Shown piece after piece: positions 27,511-36,039 of a stretch of 64,000 nucleotides of DNA (position 1 is its first letter; each line of letters starts with the position of its first letter). The notes under the pieces were generated by a model. It saw only the letters and a program-made list of their open reading frames with translations, did not search any database and had not been told where the DNA came from. Location of the stretch: assembly GCA_009663185.1 (NCBI GenBank), contig VJZX01000007.1:62001-126000 (forward strand), read 5' to 3'. Both the position numbers and the translations under genes were made by a program. This DNA comes from Isoptericola halalbus (GTDB lineage: Bacteria > Actinomycetota > Actinomycetes > Actinomycetales > Cellulomonadaceae).

Positions 27511-29427
27511 GTGGTGAAGATCGGCGCGTACGTGCTGCCCGGCGACCTGACCTGGCTCGCCGAGACGCTGCCCGCCTACTACCCCTACGTCGACGAGCTC
27601 GTGGTGCCGTACCCCGCCGACGGCCTGGGCTGGAGCGGACAGCCCGTGCCGGCCGCCTCGTGCCTCGAGGCGGTCAGGCGGGTGGACGGGCGCGGGATCC
27701 TGCGGGTCGTGCCCGGCACGTGGCGAGACGTCGTCGACCCGTTGCGGGGCGAGACCGCCCAGCGGCAGGCGGCCCTCGACGCCTTCTCGCCGGACGTCGG
27801 CTGGGTGCTCCAGCTCGACGGCGACGAGCTGCTCCCCCGCCCTCAGGCCCTGCTCGACGCACTCAGGGTGGCCGACACCCGCCGGTGCGACGCCGTCGAG
27901 TGGCCGATGCGCGTGCTGTACCGCCGCACGCATCGCGGCTATCTCGAGGTCGCGACGACGGCGGGCACGCCCGCCTACGAATACCCCGGACCCGTCGCGG
28001 TGCGGCGCACGACTCCGCTCGCCTCCGCGCGCCGCACCGCCGGCCCGCGTCTGCGCGTGCTCGTCGCCGGTGACACGTCGTCGCCCGCGGTCCTCCGGGC
28101 ACCCGAGCCGGGCGAGGAGCGCGTCGTGGCCGCGGCGCCGGACGACGCGATCGTGCACAACTCCTGGGCGCGCACCCTGCGGCAGGTGCGCGCCAAGGTC
28201 CGCGGATGGGGACATGCGCGCGACTTCTCGGCCCGCCGCTACCTCTGGCTGGTCTGGTGGCCGTCGCCCCTGACGTGGCGCGCGCAGCGGGACCTGCATC
28301 CCCTGTTCGGCGCGGTGTGGCCGCGGCTGCGTCACGTGCCGGTGCCCACCGCCTCGGCGCGCCCGCCCTCGCGGAGGTGGCACCACGCCGAGGCCGGCCA
28401 CCTCGTGGTGGTCCTCAGCTGGAACGGCCGACGCGACACGATGCGCTGCGTCGAGTCCCTCGTCCACGGGTCCCCGGAGGTCGATGTCCTCGTGGTGGAC
28501 AACGGCTCCGGCGACGGCGTCCTCGAGGCCGTGCGCGCGCGCTGGCCGCACGTCGCGACACTGCAGACGGGGGACAACCTCGGCTTCGCCGGCGGCATGA
28601 ACCGCGGGCTGGCCTGGGGGATCGCGCACGGGTACGCGATCCTCACCGTCCTCAACAACGACACCGTGGTGGACCCCGGCACGCTCGAGCGGCTGGCACT
28701 GCTCGCCGCGTCCCGCGACGTCGCCGCGAGCCCGCGCATCGTGTGGCTCGACGACGAGCGCGCTGCGGACGCCGGGACGACGGAAACCCGTCTGTGGTTC
28801 GCCGGTGGCGTCCTCGACGCGCGCGACGGCCTTCCGCGGCATCTGAGCCCGGCCGAGGCCCAGGCCGCGCTCGCCGCGAACGAGCCGTTCGCCACGGACC
28901 TGCTGACGGGCTGCTGCGTCTGCGCGCGGACGGACACGTGGCGGGCGGTCGGGTTCTTCGACGCGCGGTTCTTCCTCGACTTCGAGGACTCGGACTGGAG
29001 TCTGCGCGCCCGACGGCAGGGCGTGCGGCTCGTCGTCGACCCGCGCGCCGTCGTGCGGCACCGGGTCTCGGCATCGTTCACCGGCCCGGCGTCGTACCTC
29101 GGCACCTTCTACTACGCGCGCAACGCGCTCCTGTTCGCCGCCCGCTGGCGTCGCGACGGCGTCCGTCCGCTGCGTCTGCTACGGCACCGCGTGCTTCCCC
29201 AGCCCGTGCGTGCGTGGCGCGACCACGGACCCGGTCAGGGACTGCGCACCGCCGTCGTCGTCGCCGCCGCTCTCGCCGCCGGTGTGACAGGCGTCTACGG
29301 TCGCGCACCGCGCCCTCTCGAGTCGCTCGCCGCCACCTGGGCCGCCGCGTCGCGGCGCACCACCGCCGGCACGGGGTGGGCAGCGAGCGAGAACGGGTGG
29401 AATACGGCCAGGCCAAGGGTGAAATGA
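27511..29427 (+). CDS. Two-domain glycosyltransferase (GT-A plus GT2)
   Basis: A 638-residue protein with two GT-A modules. The N-terminal one (residues 1-280) resembles glycosyltransferase family 2-type proteins with the metal-binding LQLDGDELLP near residue 95. The C-terminal one (about 295-560) is a rhamnosyltransferase-like GT2: LVVVLSWNGRRDTMRCVESL, VVDNGSGDGVLEAV, NLGFAGGMNRGL, LNNDTVVDP and FFDARFFLDFEDSDWSLRARRQG. GTG 27511 follows GGAGGAGGA, which itself lies inside a longer frame starting at ATG 27496. A paired heptamer site overlaps the last codons. Domain fusion suggests two successive sugar additions. Confidence 0.87.
   Translation: MVKIGAYVLPGDLTWLAETLPAYYPYVDELVVPYPADGLGWSGQPVPAASCLEAVRRVDGRGILRVVPGTWRDVVDPLRGETAQRQAALDAFSPDVGWVLQLDGDELLPRPQALLDALRVADTRRCDAVEWPMRVLYRRTHRGYLEVATTAGTPAYEYPGPVAVRRTTPLASARRTAGPRLRVLVAGDTSSPAVLRAPEPGEERVVAAAPDDAIVHNSWARTLRQVRAKVRGWGHARDFSARRYLWLVWWPSPLTWRAQRDLHPLFGAVWPRLRHVPVPTASARPPSRRWHHAEAGHLVVVLSWNGRRDTMRCVESLVHGSPEVDVLVVDNGSGDGVLEAVRARWPHVATLQTGDNLGFAGGMNRGLAWGIAHGYAILTVLNNDTVVDPGTLERLALLAASRDVAASPRIVWLDDERAADAGTTETRLWFAGGVLDARDGLPRHLSPAEAQAALAANEPFATDLLTGCCVCARTDTWRAVGFFDARFFLDFEDSDWSLRARRQGVRLVVDPRAVVRHRVSASFTGPASYLGTFYYARNALLFAARWRRDGVRPLRLLRHRVLPQPVRAWRDHGPGQGLRTAVVVAAALAAGVTGVYGRAPRPLESLAATWAAASRRTTAGTGWAASENGWNTARPRVK
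29395..29423. promoter_or_regulatory. Paired GGGTGGA/GGGTGAA, 22-nt spacing (site e)
   Basis: GGGTGGA at 29395 and GGGTGAA at 29417, 80-108 bp before the exporter ATPase gene and inside the end of the preceding glycosyltransferase gene. First copy is one base off. Confidence 0.45.
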
Positions 29428-29502
29428 CCACCGAACCCATCGGCACGCGAGCCCTCGGGAGATAGCGTGGCCGCACGCCCACCCGCCGTCACGAGGACTC
29501 GC

Positions 29503-30705
29503 ATGGACGACACCGCCATCACAGTCCGGAACCTGGCGAAGTCGTACCGCATCGCCACGTCCGGGCGCTCCCACGACCGCCTGAGCGAGGCGCTCGTGGC
29601 GCGCGCCAGGCACCCGTTCCAGCGGCGCGCGTACGAGACGTTCGACGCGCTGCACGACCTGTCGTTCGACGTGCCGTGGGGTGAGGCGGTGGGGATCGTG
29701 GGCCGCAACGGCGCCGGCAAGAGCACCCTGCTGAAGATCCTCACCCGGATCACCGCACCGAGCGGCGGGCGGGTCGAGCTCGGCGGGCGGATCGGGTCGC
29801 TGCTCGAGGTCGGCACGGGGTTCCACCCGGAGCTGACGGGCCGCGAGAACGTCTTCCTCAACGGGTCGCTGCTCGGCATGGGCCGCCGCGAGATCCGGCG
29901 CCGGTTCGACGACATCGTGCGGTTCGCCGGCGTGGAGAGGTTCCTGGAGACGCCGGTCAAACGGTTCTCCTCCGGCATGTACGTGCGCCTGGCGTTCTCC
30001 GTGGCGTCCCACCTCGATACAGAGATCCTCGCGATCGACGAGGTGCTCGCGGTCGGCGACGCCGAGTTCCAGCGCCGGTCCGTGGACAAGATGCGAGACG
30101 TGGCGAAGGACGGCCGGACGGTGCTCTACGTGAGCCACCAGCTGCAGACCGTGACGGCGCTGTGCACGTCGGCGATCTTCCTCGACGAGGGCAGGCTGCT
30201 TCTCCATGGTCCCGTAGAGGCTGCCGTCGAGGCCTACCGCGACAGCTTCGCCACCTTCCGCGTGCGTCAGATGGACGCCGACCGACGTCCGGGGAGCGGT
30301 CAGCTGCGGCTCGAGCAGGTGTCCACGACGGAGGTCCGCGGACCGACGGACGACACAGTCGTCACCTTCGGCGTCGGCGTCAACCCCGACGTCGTGGGCA
30401 AGTACTTCGTCTCGTGCGTGCTCCGCGACCACCAGGGCCTCGCCGTGGCGCAGTGCGACTCGCGGCTCGTCGGCCTGTGGCTCGACCCGTCCGAGCCGCG
30501 CAGCGGCGTTCTGCGGATCAAGGACCTCTGGTTGCGCCCCGGGCCGTACACCGTCGACATGTACGTCTGCCAGTCCGGGATCTTCGACGAGTGGCGGGCG
30601 GCGGCGAGCTTCGAGGTGCTTCCCCACCTGCCCTATCCCGAGCTCGTCACCGAGGAGGGCGTCTTCGCCGCGGTGATGTGCGACTTCGACTACGAGGCGT
30701 GGTGA
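29503..30705 (+). CDS. wzt: Polysaccharide ABC exporter ATP-binding protein (Wzt type)
   Basis: A 400-residue ATPase. Walker A is VGRNGAGKSTLLK near residue 72, the signature VKRFSSGMYVRLAFSVA near 155, Walker B EILAIDEVLAVGD near 178 and the H-loop VLYVSHQLQ. From about residue 255 a separate beta-sandwich (Wzt C-terminal carbohydrate-binding) domain follows, rich in strands and ending in SIFDEWRAAASFEVL-like sequence. Such a domain recognises the capped end of an O-antigen or teichoic polymer before export. ATG 29503 follows CGAGGA; a GTG at 29467 is an alternative. It is coupled to the permease gene. Confidence 0.92.
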   Translation: MDDTAITVRNLAKSYRIATSGRSHDRLSEALVARARHPFQRRAYETFDALHDLSFDVPWGEAVGIVGRNGAGKSTLLKILTRITAPSGGRVELGGRIGSLLEVGTGFHPELTGRENVFLNGSLLGMGRREIRRRFDDIVRFAGVERFLETPVKRFSSGMYVRLAFSVASHLDTEILAIDEVLAVGDAEFQRRSVDKMRDVAKDGRTVLYVSHQLQTVTALCTSAIFLDEGRLLLHGPVEAAVEAYRDSFATFRVRQMDADRRPGSGQLRLEQVSTTEVRGPTDDTVVTFGVGVNPDVVGKYFVSCVLRDHQGLAVAQCDSRLVGLWLDPSEPRSGVLRIKDLWLRPGPYTVDMYVCQSGIFDEWRAAASFEVLPHLPYPELVTEEGVFAAVMCDFDYEAW

Positions 30706-30707
30706 GC

Positions 30708-31547
30708 ATGCGTCACGAGCCCGGCAGCCAGCCTCACATCGTGATCGTCCCCCCGGGGCGGCTCAACGTGCCTCGCGCGCGCGAGCTGTGGGCGGCGCGC
30801 GAGATCCTGTACCGCTTCGGTGTGCGCGACGTCGTGCTGCGCTATCGCCAGACGGTCGTGGGCGTGACATGGGTGGTGCTGCAGCCCCTGGTGACCGCCG
30901 CCATCTTCGCCGTCGTCTTCGGCAGGGTGGCCGGGCTGCCTTCGGGCGACGTGCCGTACTTCCTGTTCGCGTTCGCCGGGACCATGGCGTGGACGGTCTT
31001 CGCGGGTGTGCTGACACGTGCCGCTCCGTCGCTGGTGGCCAACCAGGCACTCGTGGCCAAGGTCTTCTTCCCCAGGGTCGTGGTGCCCCTGTCGGCCAAC
31101 CTGTCGGTGCTGATCGACTTCGCGGTCTCGCTCGTGCTCTTCGCCGTGCTCCTCGCCGTCAACGACGTCAACCCAGGATGGGCGGCGCTCTCGCTGCCGC
31201 TGTGGATCCTGTGCGCCCTGGCGCTGGGGTCCGGCCTGGGCCTCGCCGCCTCCGCGGTCATGGTCAAGTACCGCGACGTCTCGTACGTGGTGCCGTGGCT
31301 GGTCCAGGCGCTCATGTACGCGACGCCGGTCGCGTACGCGCTCGAGGCAGTGCCGCCGGACATCGCCTGGTGGTTCGACGTCAACCCGCTCACGTGGCTC
31401 ATGGAGTGCTTCCGCTGGGCCCTGCTGGGCACCGCCGCGCCACCCACGTGGCAGGTCGTCGCGCTCCTCGGGACGTCGACGGCGGCGCTCCTGGGCGGGC
31501 TGCTCGTGTTCCAGCAGCGCGAGCGCGAGTTCGCGGACGTGATCTGA
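30708..31547 (+). CDS. wzm: Polysaccharide ABC exporter permease (Wzm type)
   Basis: A 279-residue ABC-2 permease with six hydrophobic segments. The N-terminus contains the conserved AREILYRFGVRDVVLRYRQTVVGVTWVVLQPL region of Wzm/TagG proteins, with FGRVAGLPSGDVPYFLFA in the first loop. Forms the membrane channel for export of an undecaprenyl-linked polymer together with the ATPase just upstream. A GTG at 30702 overlapping the previous stop is an alternative start; ATG 30708 is used here. Confidence 0.92.
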   Translation: MRHEPGSQPHIVIVPPGRLNVPRARELWAAREILYRFGVRDVVLRYRQTVVGVTWVVLQPLVTAAIFAVVFGRVAGLPSGDVPYFLFAFAGTMAWTVFAGVLTRAAPSLVANQALVAKVFFPRVVVPLSANLSVLIDFAVSLVLFAVLLAVNDVNPGWAALSLPLWILCALALGSGLGLAASAVMVKYRDVSYVVPWLVQALMYATPVAYALEAVPPDIAWWFDVNPLTWLMECFRWALLGTAAPPTWQVVALLGTSTAALLGGLLVFQQREREFADVI

Positions 31548-32491
31548 TGAGCGCCAGGAACGGACAGAACGGGCCGCCGCCCCGCGTCACGGTGGTCATG
31601 TCGACGAACCGGCTCTCGCCGTACCTCGCCGAAGCGCTGCAGAGCGTCAAGGACCAGTCGTTCACGGACTGGCAGCTCCTGGTCATGGACAACCGCTCAC
31701 CGGACCCCCGACGCTTGCGTGACGTCGTCGCCACGGTCCCGGATGCCGTGGTCGTGCCGGAGGCAGGTCACGTCGTGTCGATCCCCCTGAACCACGGGGC
31801 AGCGCTCGCCCGCGGCGAGTACGTGACGTTCCTCGACGACGACGACGTCTGGATGCCCGACCGCCTCGCCCGGCTCGTCGCCGCGCTCAACGCCGAGCCA
31901 GGCGCTGGCGCCGCGTACTCCTCTGTCGACGTCATCGACTCCCACGGCGAGCGGCGCGGTGCGCTGTTCGTGTCCGACGGCGAGTCCGGGCGTGACCTGC
32001 TTGCCGGACGTTACCCGTTCCCCAATCTCGTCTCGATGCTGTTCCGGCGGACCGAGCTGCTGCGCGTCGGAGGTTTCAATCCCGCCTTCCGGTACGCCGA
32101 GGACACGGACCTCACGTTCCGGATGCTCCAGTACTCACGGATGGTGGGCGTCCCGCAGGTGCTCACGCTCTACCGGCGTCACGAAGAGAACGTGACCAAG
32201 GTTGCGCCGACCGTGGTGCACGACGCGGCGAGGCGCATGATCCGGATGCAGCTCTGGGGGGCGGAGAACCATCCCGACCCGCACGTCCTGGCGGACGTTC
32301 GTGCCAATCTTGCGGCGCTCGACTCGCGCGACGCCGCGGACTCGGTCGGCGAGGCAGTGGACAGGATCCGCGGCGGGCGGGCCGGCGCGGCGGTGGCCAT
32401 GGTGGCCCGCGCCGCCCGGCTCGACCTGGCCGCGGCGGCGCGCGAGACGTGGCGGCGGGCCCGCCTCCGCCTCATCACGACCGGCCGGTAG
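31547..32491 (+). CDS. Glycosyltransferase family 2
   Basis: A 314-residue inverting GT-A transferase. It contains VTVVMSTNRLSPYLAEAL at residue 14, a DxD site in VTFLDDDDVWMPDRL near residue 95, and the acceptor-side motif GGFNPAFRYAEDTDLTFRM near 185. The start codon overlaps the permease stop (TGATG), tying it to the exporter operon. The last 60 residues are Ala/Arg-rich and probably amphipathic. Sugar specificity cannot be inferred. It is convergent with the DUF4038 gene, one base apart. Confidence 0.92.
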   Translation: MSARNGQNGPPPRVTVVMSTNRLSPYLAEALQSVKDQSFTDWQLLVMDNRSPDPRRLRDVVATVPDAVVVPEAGHVVSIPLNHGAALARGEYVTFLDDDDVWMPDRLARLVAALNAEPGAGAAYSSVDVIDSHGERRGALFVSDGESGRDLLAGRYPFPNLVSMLFRRTELLRVGGFNPAFRYAEDTDLTFRMLQYSRMVGVPQVLTLYRRHEENVTKVAPTVVHDAARRMIRMQLWGAENHPDPHVLADVRANLAALDSRDAADSVGEAVDRIRGGRAGAAVAMVARAARLDLAAAARETWRRARLRLITTGR

Positions 32492-32492
32492 G

Positions 32493-33935
32493 TCAGCTGA
32501 CGGGGTGCGTGCCGAGGACGAGTAACCAGTCCTCGTCGCCGCCCGCGTTGCGCCCGGGGGTCGCCATGGTCGCCCCCAGTTCGGCCGCCCTCCCCGTGCC
32601 CGTCGTCGGGTCCACCCACCAGGCCCGGGAGCCGGGCGCGAGCCTCTCGACGTCGAGCGTGAAGCCCCGTTCGGTCGGCACGTAGAGGAGCGCCAGGTCG
32701 CCGCCTGCGCTCACCGCCGCAGTCGCGAGGTCGCTCTCGAGCTGGTCGAACGCATCCGGGTTCCCGCCGGCGCCGCCGACGAGGAGTCGTCCGTCGTCGG
32801 GCACGAGCGTCCACCAGGGCAGAGCACCCACGACCTCGCGCAGCCGTGCGACCTGCTCAGCGCCTTCGGACCGCAGGCGGTCCTGCCAGCCGGGCAGGAA
32901 CTCCCAGTCGTCGCTGCCGTAGACGTCACCCGGCGACCCCGACGTCACGGCCCAGAGCACCTGACGCCGGAGCGTCTCGGTCGTCGTCGGGGCGTCGCCC
33001 AGGTTGTTCTCGCCCTCGTAGTTCGACTCGGCGAGGAGCGCCGGGCGCACGGGCGCCGTGTCGTACGCCTCCCGCACAGCCTCGTACACCGGCTGGTAGG
33101 TGTAGACGAAGTCCCAGTCGACCAACGGTCCCCAGTGCGGGTCCTGCCCCGCGAACCGCACGCTGATGAGCTGGGCGGAGAACGGGCGGCGGTCGCCGGT
33201 GGAGCGGATGCCCTCCTGGACCGCCTCGAGGCACGCGTCCCGCTCAGGGTCGGGTGTGTAGTCGCCGCCGGTCATCCACAGGATGTTCGGCAGGTCGGCC
33301 GCCCAATGCCCCACCAGGGCGCCGTAGGTTCTGCAGTCCTCGACCGACCCGGACGCGAACGGCTCACCCAGCGTCCAGCTGTCCAAGGGATAGAGCAGCA
33401 CGGTGATGCCGAGCTCGGCAGCCCGCTCGAGCGTCGAGTGCGCCCGGTCCCAGTACGGGCGGTTCCACCGGGTCACGTCGCCGTCGGCGAAGGGCAGCAG
33501 TCCGTCGACGGTCGCGCCGTCGGCCGACGGCCCGCCGTTGGCCGGGTTGCCCAGCAGCGACACGACCAGCGCGTTGAAGCCCTGTTCCGAACGGGTCGTC
33601 AGGTACGTCTCCGCCTCGTCGGGAAGCAGGTCGACGAGCAGCGACCAGGGCGCGTCCCCGCGCACGAGGATCGCGTCGCCGTCCTGGTCGACGAAGTACC
33701 GGCCGTCCGTCGAGATGGCGGTGACGAACCGCTGCTCGCCGTCGCGCGTGGGACGGGACGTCGACGGCTGCACCGGCCGCAGGGGCGTGTCCGCGGCCGG
33801 CGGGCGCTCATACCAGCCGTCCTGCCCGGGACGGTCGGGCCGCAGCACCCGGTAGCCCGCGAACGCCGCCACGGCCAGCAGGGCAACTCCGGCCACGAGC
33901 GCCGCGGCGTACCGGGCGGCGTCGGGCAGTCTCAC
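32493..33935 (-). CDS. Membrane-anchored DUF4038 (apiosidase-like) protein
   Basis: A 480-residue protein with one N-terminal hydrophobic segment (residues 8-27, ARYAAALVAGVALLAVAAFA), then a glycoside-hydrolase-like DUF4038 barrel: YFVDQDGDAILVRGDAPWSLL, FNALVVSLLGN, WDRAHSTLERAAELGITVLLYP, and DWDFVYTYQP. The C-terminal 90 residues form a beta domain typical of this family. Probably an extracellular, membrane-tethered glycosidase trimming or releasing the polymer made here. GTG 33935 overlaps the upstream pyruvyl transferase stop (GTGA). Catalytic acids were not pinpointed. Confidence 0.82.
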   Translation of the reverse strand: MRLPDAARYAAALVAGVALLAVAAFAGYRVLRPDRPGQDGWYERPPAADTPLRPVQPSTSRPTRDGEQRFVTAISTDGRYFVDQDGDAILVRGDAPWSLLVDLLPDEAETYLTTRSEQGFNALVVSLLGNPANGGPSADGATVDGLLPFADGDVTRWNRPYWDRAHSTLERAAELGITVLLYPLDSWTLGEPFASGSVEDCRTYGALVGHWAADLPNILWMTGGDYTPDPERDACLEAVQEGIRSTGDRRPFSAQLISVRFAGQDPHWGPLVDWDFVYTYQPVYEAVREAYDTAPVRPALLAESNYEGENNLGDAPTTTETLRRQVLWAVTSGSPGDVYGSDDWEFLPGWQDRLRSEGAEQVARLREVVGALPWWTLVPDDGRLLVGGAGGNPDAFDQLESDLATAAVSAGGDLALLYVPTERGFTLDVERLAPGSRAWWVDPTTGTGRAAELGATMATPGRNAGGDEDWLLVLGTHPVS

Positions 33936-35134
33936 GACGCCACCGACTCCCGTGCCCGCAGCCCGAGAAGGCTCCGCACGCGGTCTTCCTGGGCTCTGAC
34001 GGCGGCGCGGTCGGCCGCGGCGACGGCCCGGATCCGGGCCGACTCGGCAGCATGGTGCGCCAGGATCTCGCGCACCTGGGTCACGATGGCCGACACCTCG
34101 TACGTGTCCCGGTCGTGCGCCCTCGCGGCGGGTCCGTACGCGGCGACGAGCGACGCCTGCTTGTGCCCGTAGCCCGTGGCGACGACAGGCACGCCCTCGC
34201 TGACCGCCGCCACGAGATTGTGGTAACGCGCCGCGACGAGCACGTGGCACCCGCCGACCGCGACTGCCACCTCCTCGACCGAACGGGCCTCGGCCAGCTC
34301 GACGGCGGCACGCGGGTCTGCCGCCTCGGTGCGGCGCACCACCTCGACGGCGACGCGCGCGTCGAGATCCTCGCCGGTAACGACGCGTACGCGCACGCCG
34401 GCGTCGAGCAGGGCCCGCACGAGCCCGAGGCTGCGCGCGGTGTAGGCCTCGCGGTCCGCGTCGCGCTCGGCCCCGCCCCAGTCCATCAGTCCGACGGCGA
34501 CCAGCGGGTCGGTCAGCGCGGTGCCGGGCTCGGGAGGCTGCGCCACGGGGTCGCGTCCCAGGACGACATCGGGTACCACGGGCGCGGCACGTCGCACTCC
34601 GAGCGCGGCGAGCGCGCGTGCCGACTCCTCGTCGCGGACCGTCACCAGGTCCGCCCACTCCAGGGTCCGGGCGAAGAACCACCGCACGCCGCGCGACCCG
34701 CCGTCGTCGACACCGACGCTCAGCAGCAGCAAGGGCCGCCGCCACACGCGTGCCCACGCCGCGAGCCAGAACAGTGAGAACGGGATACCGCGCGGGCGGA
34801 CGCCGTGCCCTTCGAAGATGCCGGTGCCGGGAACGACGACCGCGTCGACCGACCGCACGGTGCGTCCGAGGTGAACGACGTCCGCCACCCGCCCGAGCAG
34901 GCTCGTCAGGCCGCGTCGGGGCCCGCTCGGGTGCCGGATCTCGACAGCCTCGACGCCGTGCTCGGCCGCCACGACTCCGGGCAGCTGCGCGACCGCCACC
35001 GGCATCGCGTCGGTGCCCGCGAGCAGCCGCAGGCCGGCGGCCAGCGAGGCCTCGTTGCCGTAGTTGCCGATGCCCGTCTCCCCGAACAGGACCACCCGAC
35101 GGGATGGCACCGTGCGCCGCGACGTGCCCCTCAT
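33932..35134 (-). CDS. Polysaccharide pyruvyl transferase family protein (second copy)
   Basis: A 400-residue protein with the pyruvyltransferase pattern: VVLFGETGIGNYGNEASLAAGLRLL at the N-terminus, VVVPGTGIFEGHG near residue 100 and AARYHNLVAAVSEGVPVVATGYGHKQ near 290. Members transfer pyruvate from phosphoenolpyruvate onto a glycan as a ketal, adding negative charge. ATG 35134 follows GGGAGGCGGC and overlaps the next gene (ATGA). A paralogue is encoded two genes upstream; the two share the GNxGNxAS start motif but differ elsewhere, suggesting two pyruvylation steps or sites. Confidence 0.86.
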   Translation of the reverse strand: MRGTSRRTVPSRRVVLFGETGIGNYGNEASLAAGLRLLAGTDAMPVAVAQLPGVVAAEHGVEAVEIRHPSGPRRGLTSLLGRVADVVHLGRTVRSVDAVVVPGTGIFEGHGVRPRGIPFSLFWLAAWARVWRRPLLLLSVGVDDGGSRGVRWFFARTLEWADLVTVRDEESARALAALGVRRAAPVVPDVVLGRDPVAQPPEPGTALTDPLVAVGLMDWGGAERDADREAYTARSLGLVRALLDAGVRVRVVTGEDLDARVAVEVVRRTEAADPRAAVELAEARSVEEVAVAVGGCHVLVAARYHNLVAAVSEGVPVVATGYGHKQASLVAAYGPAARAHDRDTYEVSAIVTQVREILAHHAAESARIRAVAAADRAAVRAQEDRVRSLLGLRARESVAS

Positions 35135-36039
35135 GCCGCCTCCCGCCGTGGTGCCCGGACGAGGCCGAGGTCCTGCGGCAGGCGGACGACGTCCCCGGCG
35201 ATCGTCCGCCAGCCCGGCAGGGTCCAGCGCCGCAGCACGGTCGCTGCGCACCGGGCCCGCTCGGCACGGCCGAGGGGGGCGGCCTCCACGGCCCGCAGGA
35301 GAAGGAGCGTGGAGCGGGAGTAGGGGAACGCGGCGCGCCGCCGGTGCGGGTCGACCCATGCCGCCTCGGTCGCGCGCGTGCCGCCGTGCCGCTCGTCGTG
35401 GCTGCGTATGCGCAGCAGCCCCCGCTCGGGGACCAGCTCGAGGCGGCCCCGCAGCGCGAGCGACGCCGGCAGGACCATCTCCCCCGCCGTGGAGGCGGTC
35501 ACCCCGCCCGCGGCGCGCACGACGGCGGTGCGCATCAGGCCGAACTGAACCTGGCCCACCACGCGGCCGAGCACCTCGTCCAGACGCCGGTGCGCCGGCC
35601 CGGACGCCAGGTCGAGGTCGCCGTCCTGGTGCTCGCCGACCTCGCGCCCGTCGGCGTCGACGAGCGCCACGCGAGGGACCGCGCACACCGCGCCCGCGCC
35701 GGCGTCGTCGAGCACCTCGACGCTGCGCCGCAGCCAGGCCGGGTCCCGCACGTCGTCGTGGTACGCCCACGCGAACAGCGGCGTGCGGGCGTGCTCCAGC
35801 AGCCAGTTGCAGTTCCGCGCACCACCGAGGTTGGTGTTGTGGCGCACGTAGGTGAACCGCGGGTCGCGGGCCGCGAGCTCGCGTGCGATCTCCTCGGTGG
35901 CGTCGGTGGACGCGTTGTCCGCGACGACGGCGGCGAAGTCGCCGAAGTCCTGGTCCACGAGCGCGGCCAGCGCCGCCGGGAGGTAGCGCTCGCCGTCGTG
36001 GACAGGGATGCCGACGGTCACCGGCGGGGTAGCGCTCAC
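35131..36039 (-). CDS. Glycosyltransferase family 2
   Basis: A 302-residue GT-A transferase with VTVGIPVHDGERYLPAALAAL at residue 7, VADNASTDATEEIA near 40, and a DxD-like FAWAYHDDVRDPAWL near 95. GTG 36039 after GGGGAGG overlaps the stop of the upstream pyruvyl transferase gene, so it is translated together with its neighbours. Its place between two pyruvyl transferases suggests that it adds the residue that is then pyruvylated. Confidence 0.9.
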   Translation of the reverse strand: MSATPPVTVGIPVHDGERYLPAALAALVDQDFGDFAAVVADNASTDATEEIARELAARDPRFTYVRHNTNLGGARNCNWLLEHARTPLFAWAYHDDVRDPAWLRRSVEVLDDAGAGAVCAVPRVALVDADGREVGEHQDGDLDLASGPAHRRLDEVLGRVVGQVQFGLMRTAVVRAAGGVTASTAGEMVLPASLALRGRLELVPERGLLRIRSHDERHGGTRATEAAWVDPHRRRAAFPYSRSTLLLLRAVEAAPLGRAERARCAATVLRRWTLPGWRTIAGDVVRLPQDLGLVRAPRREAA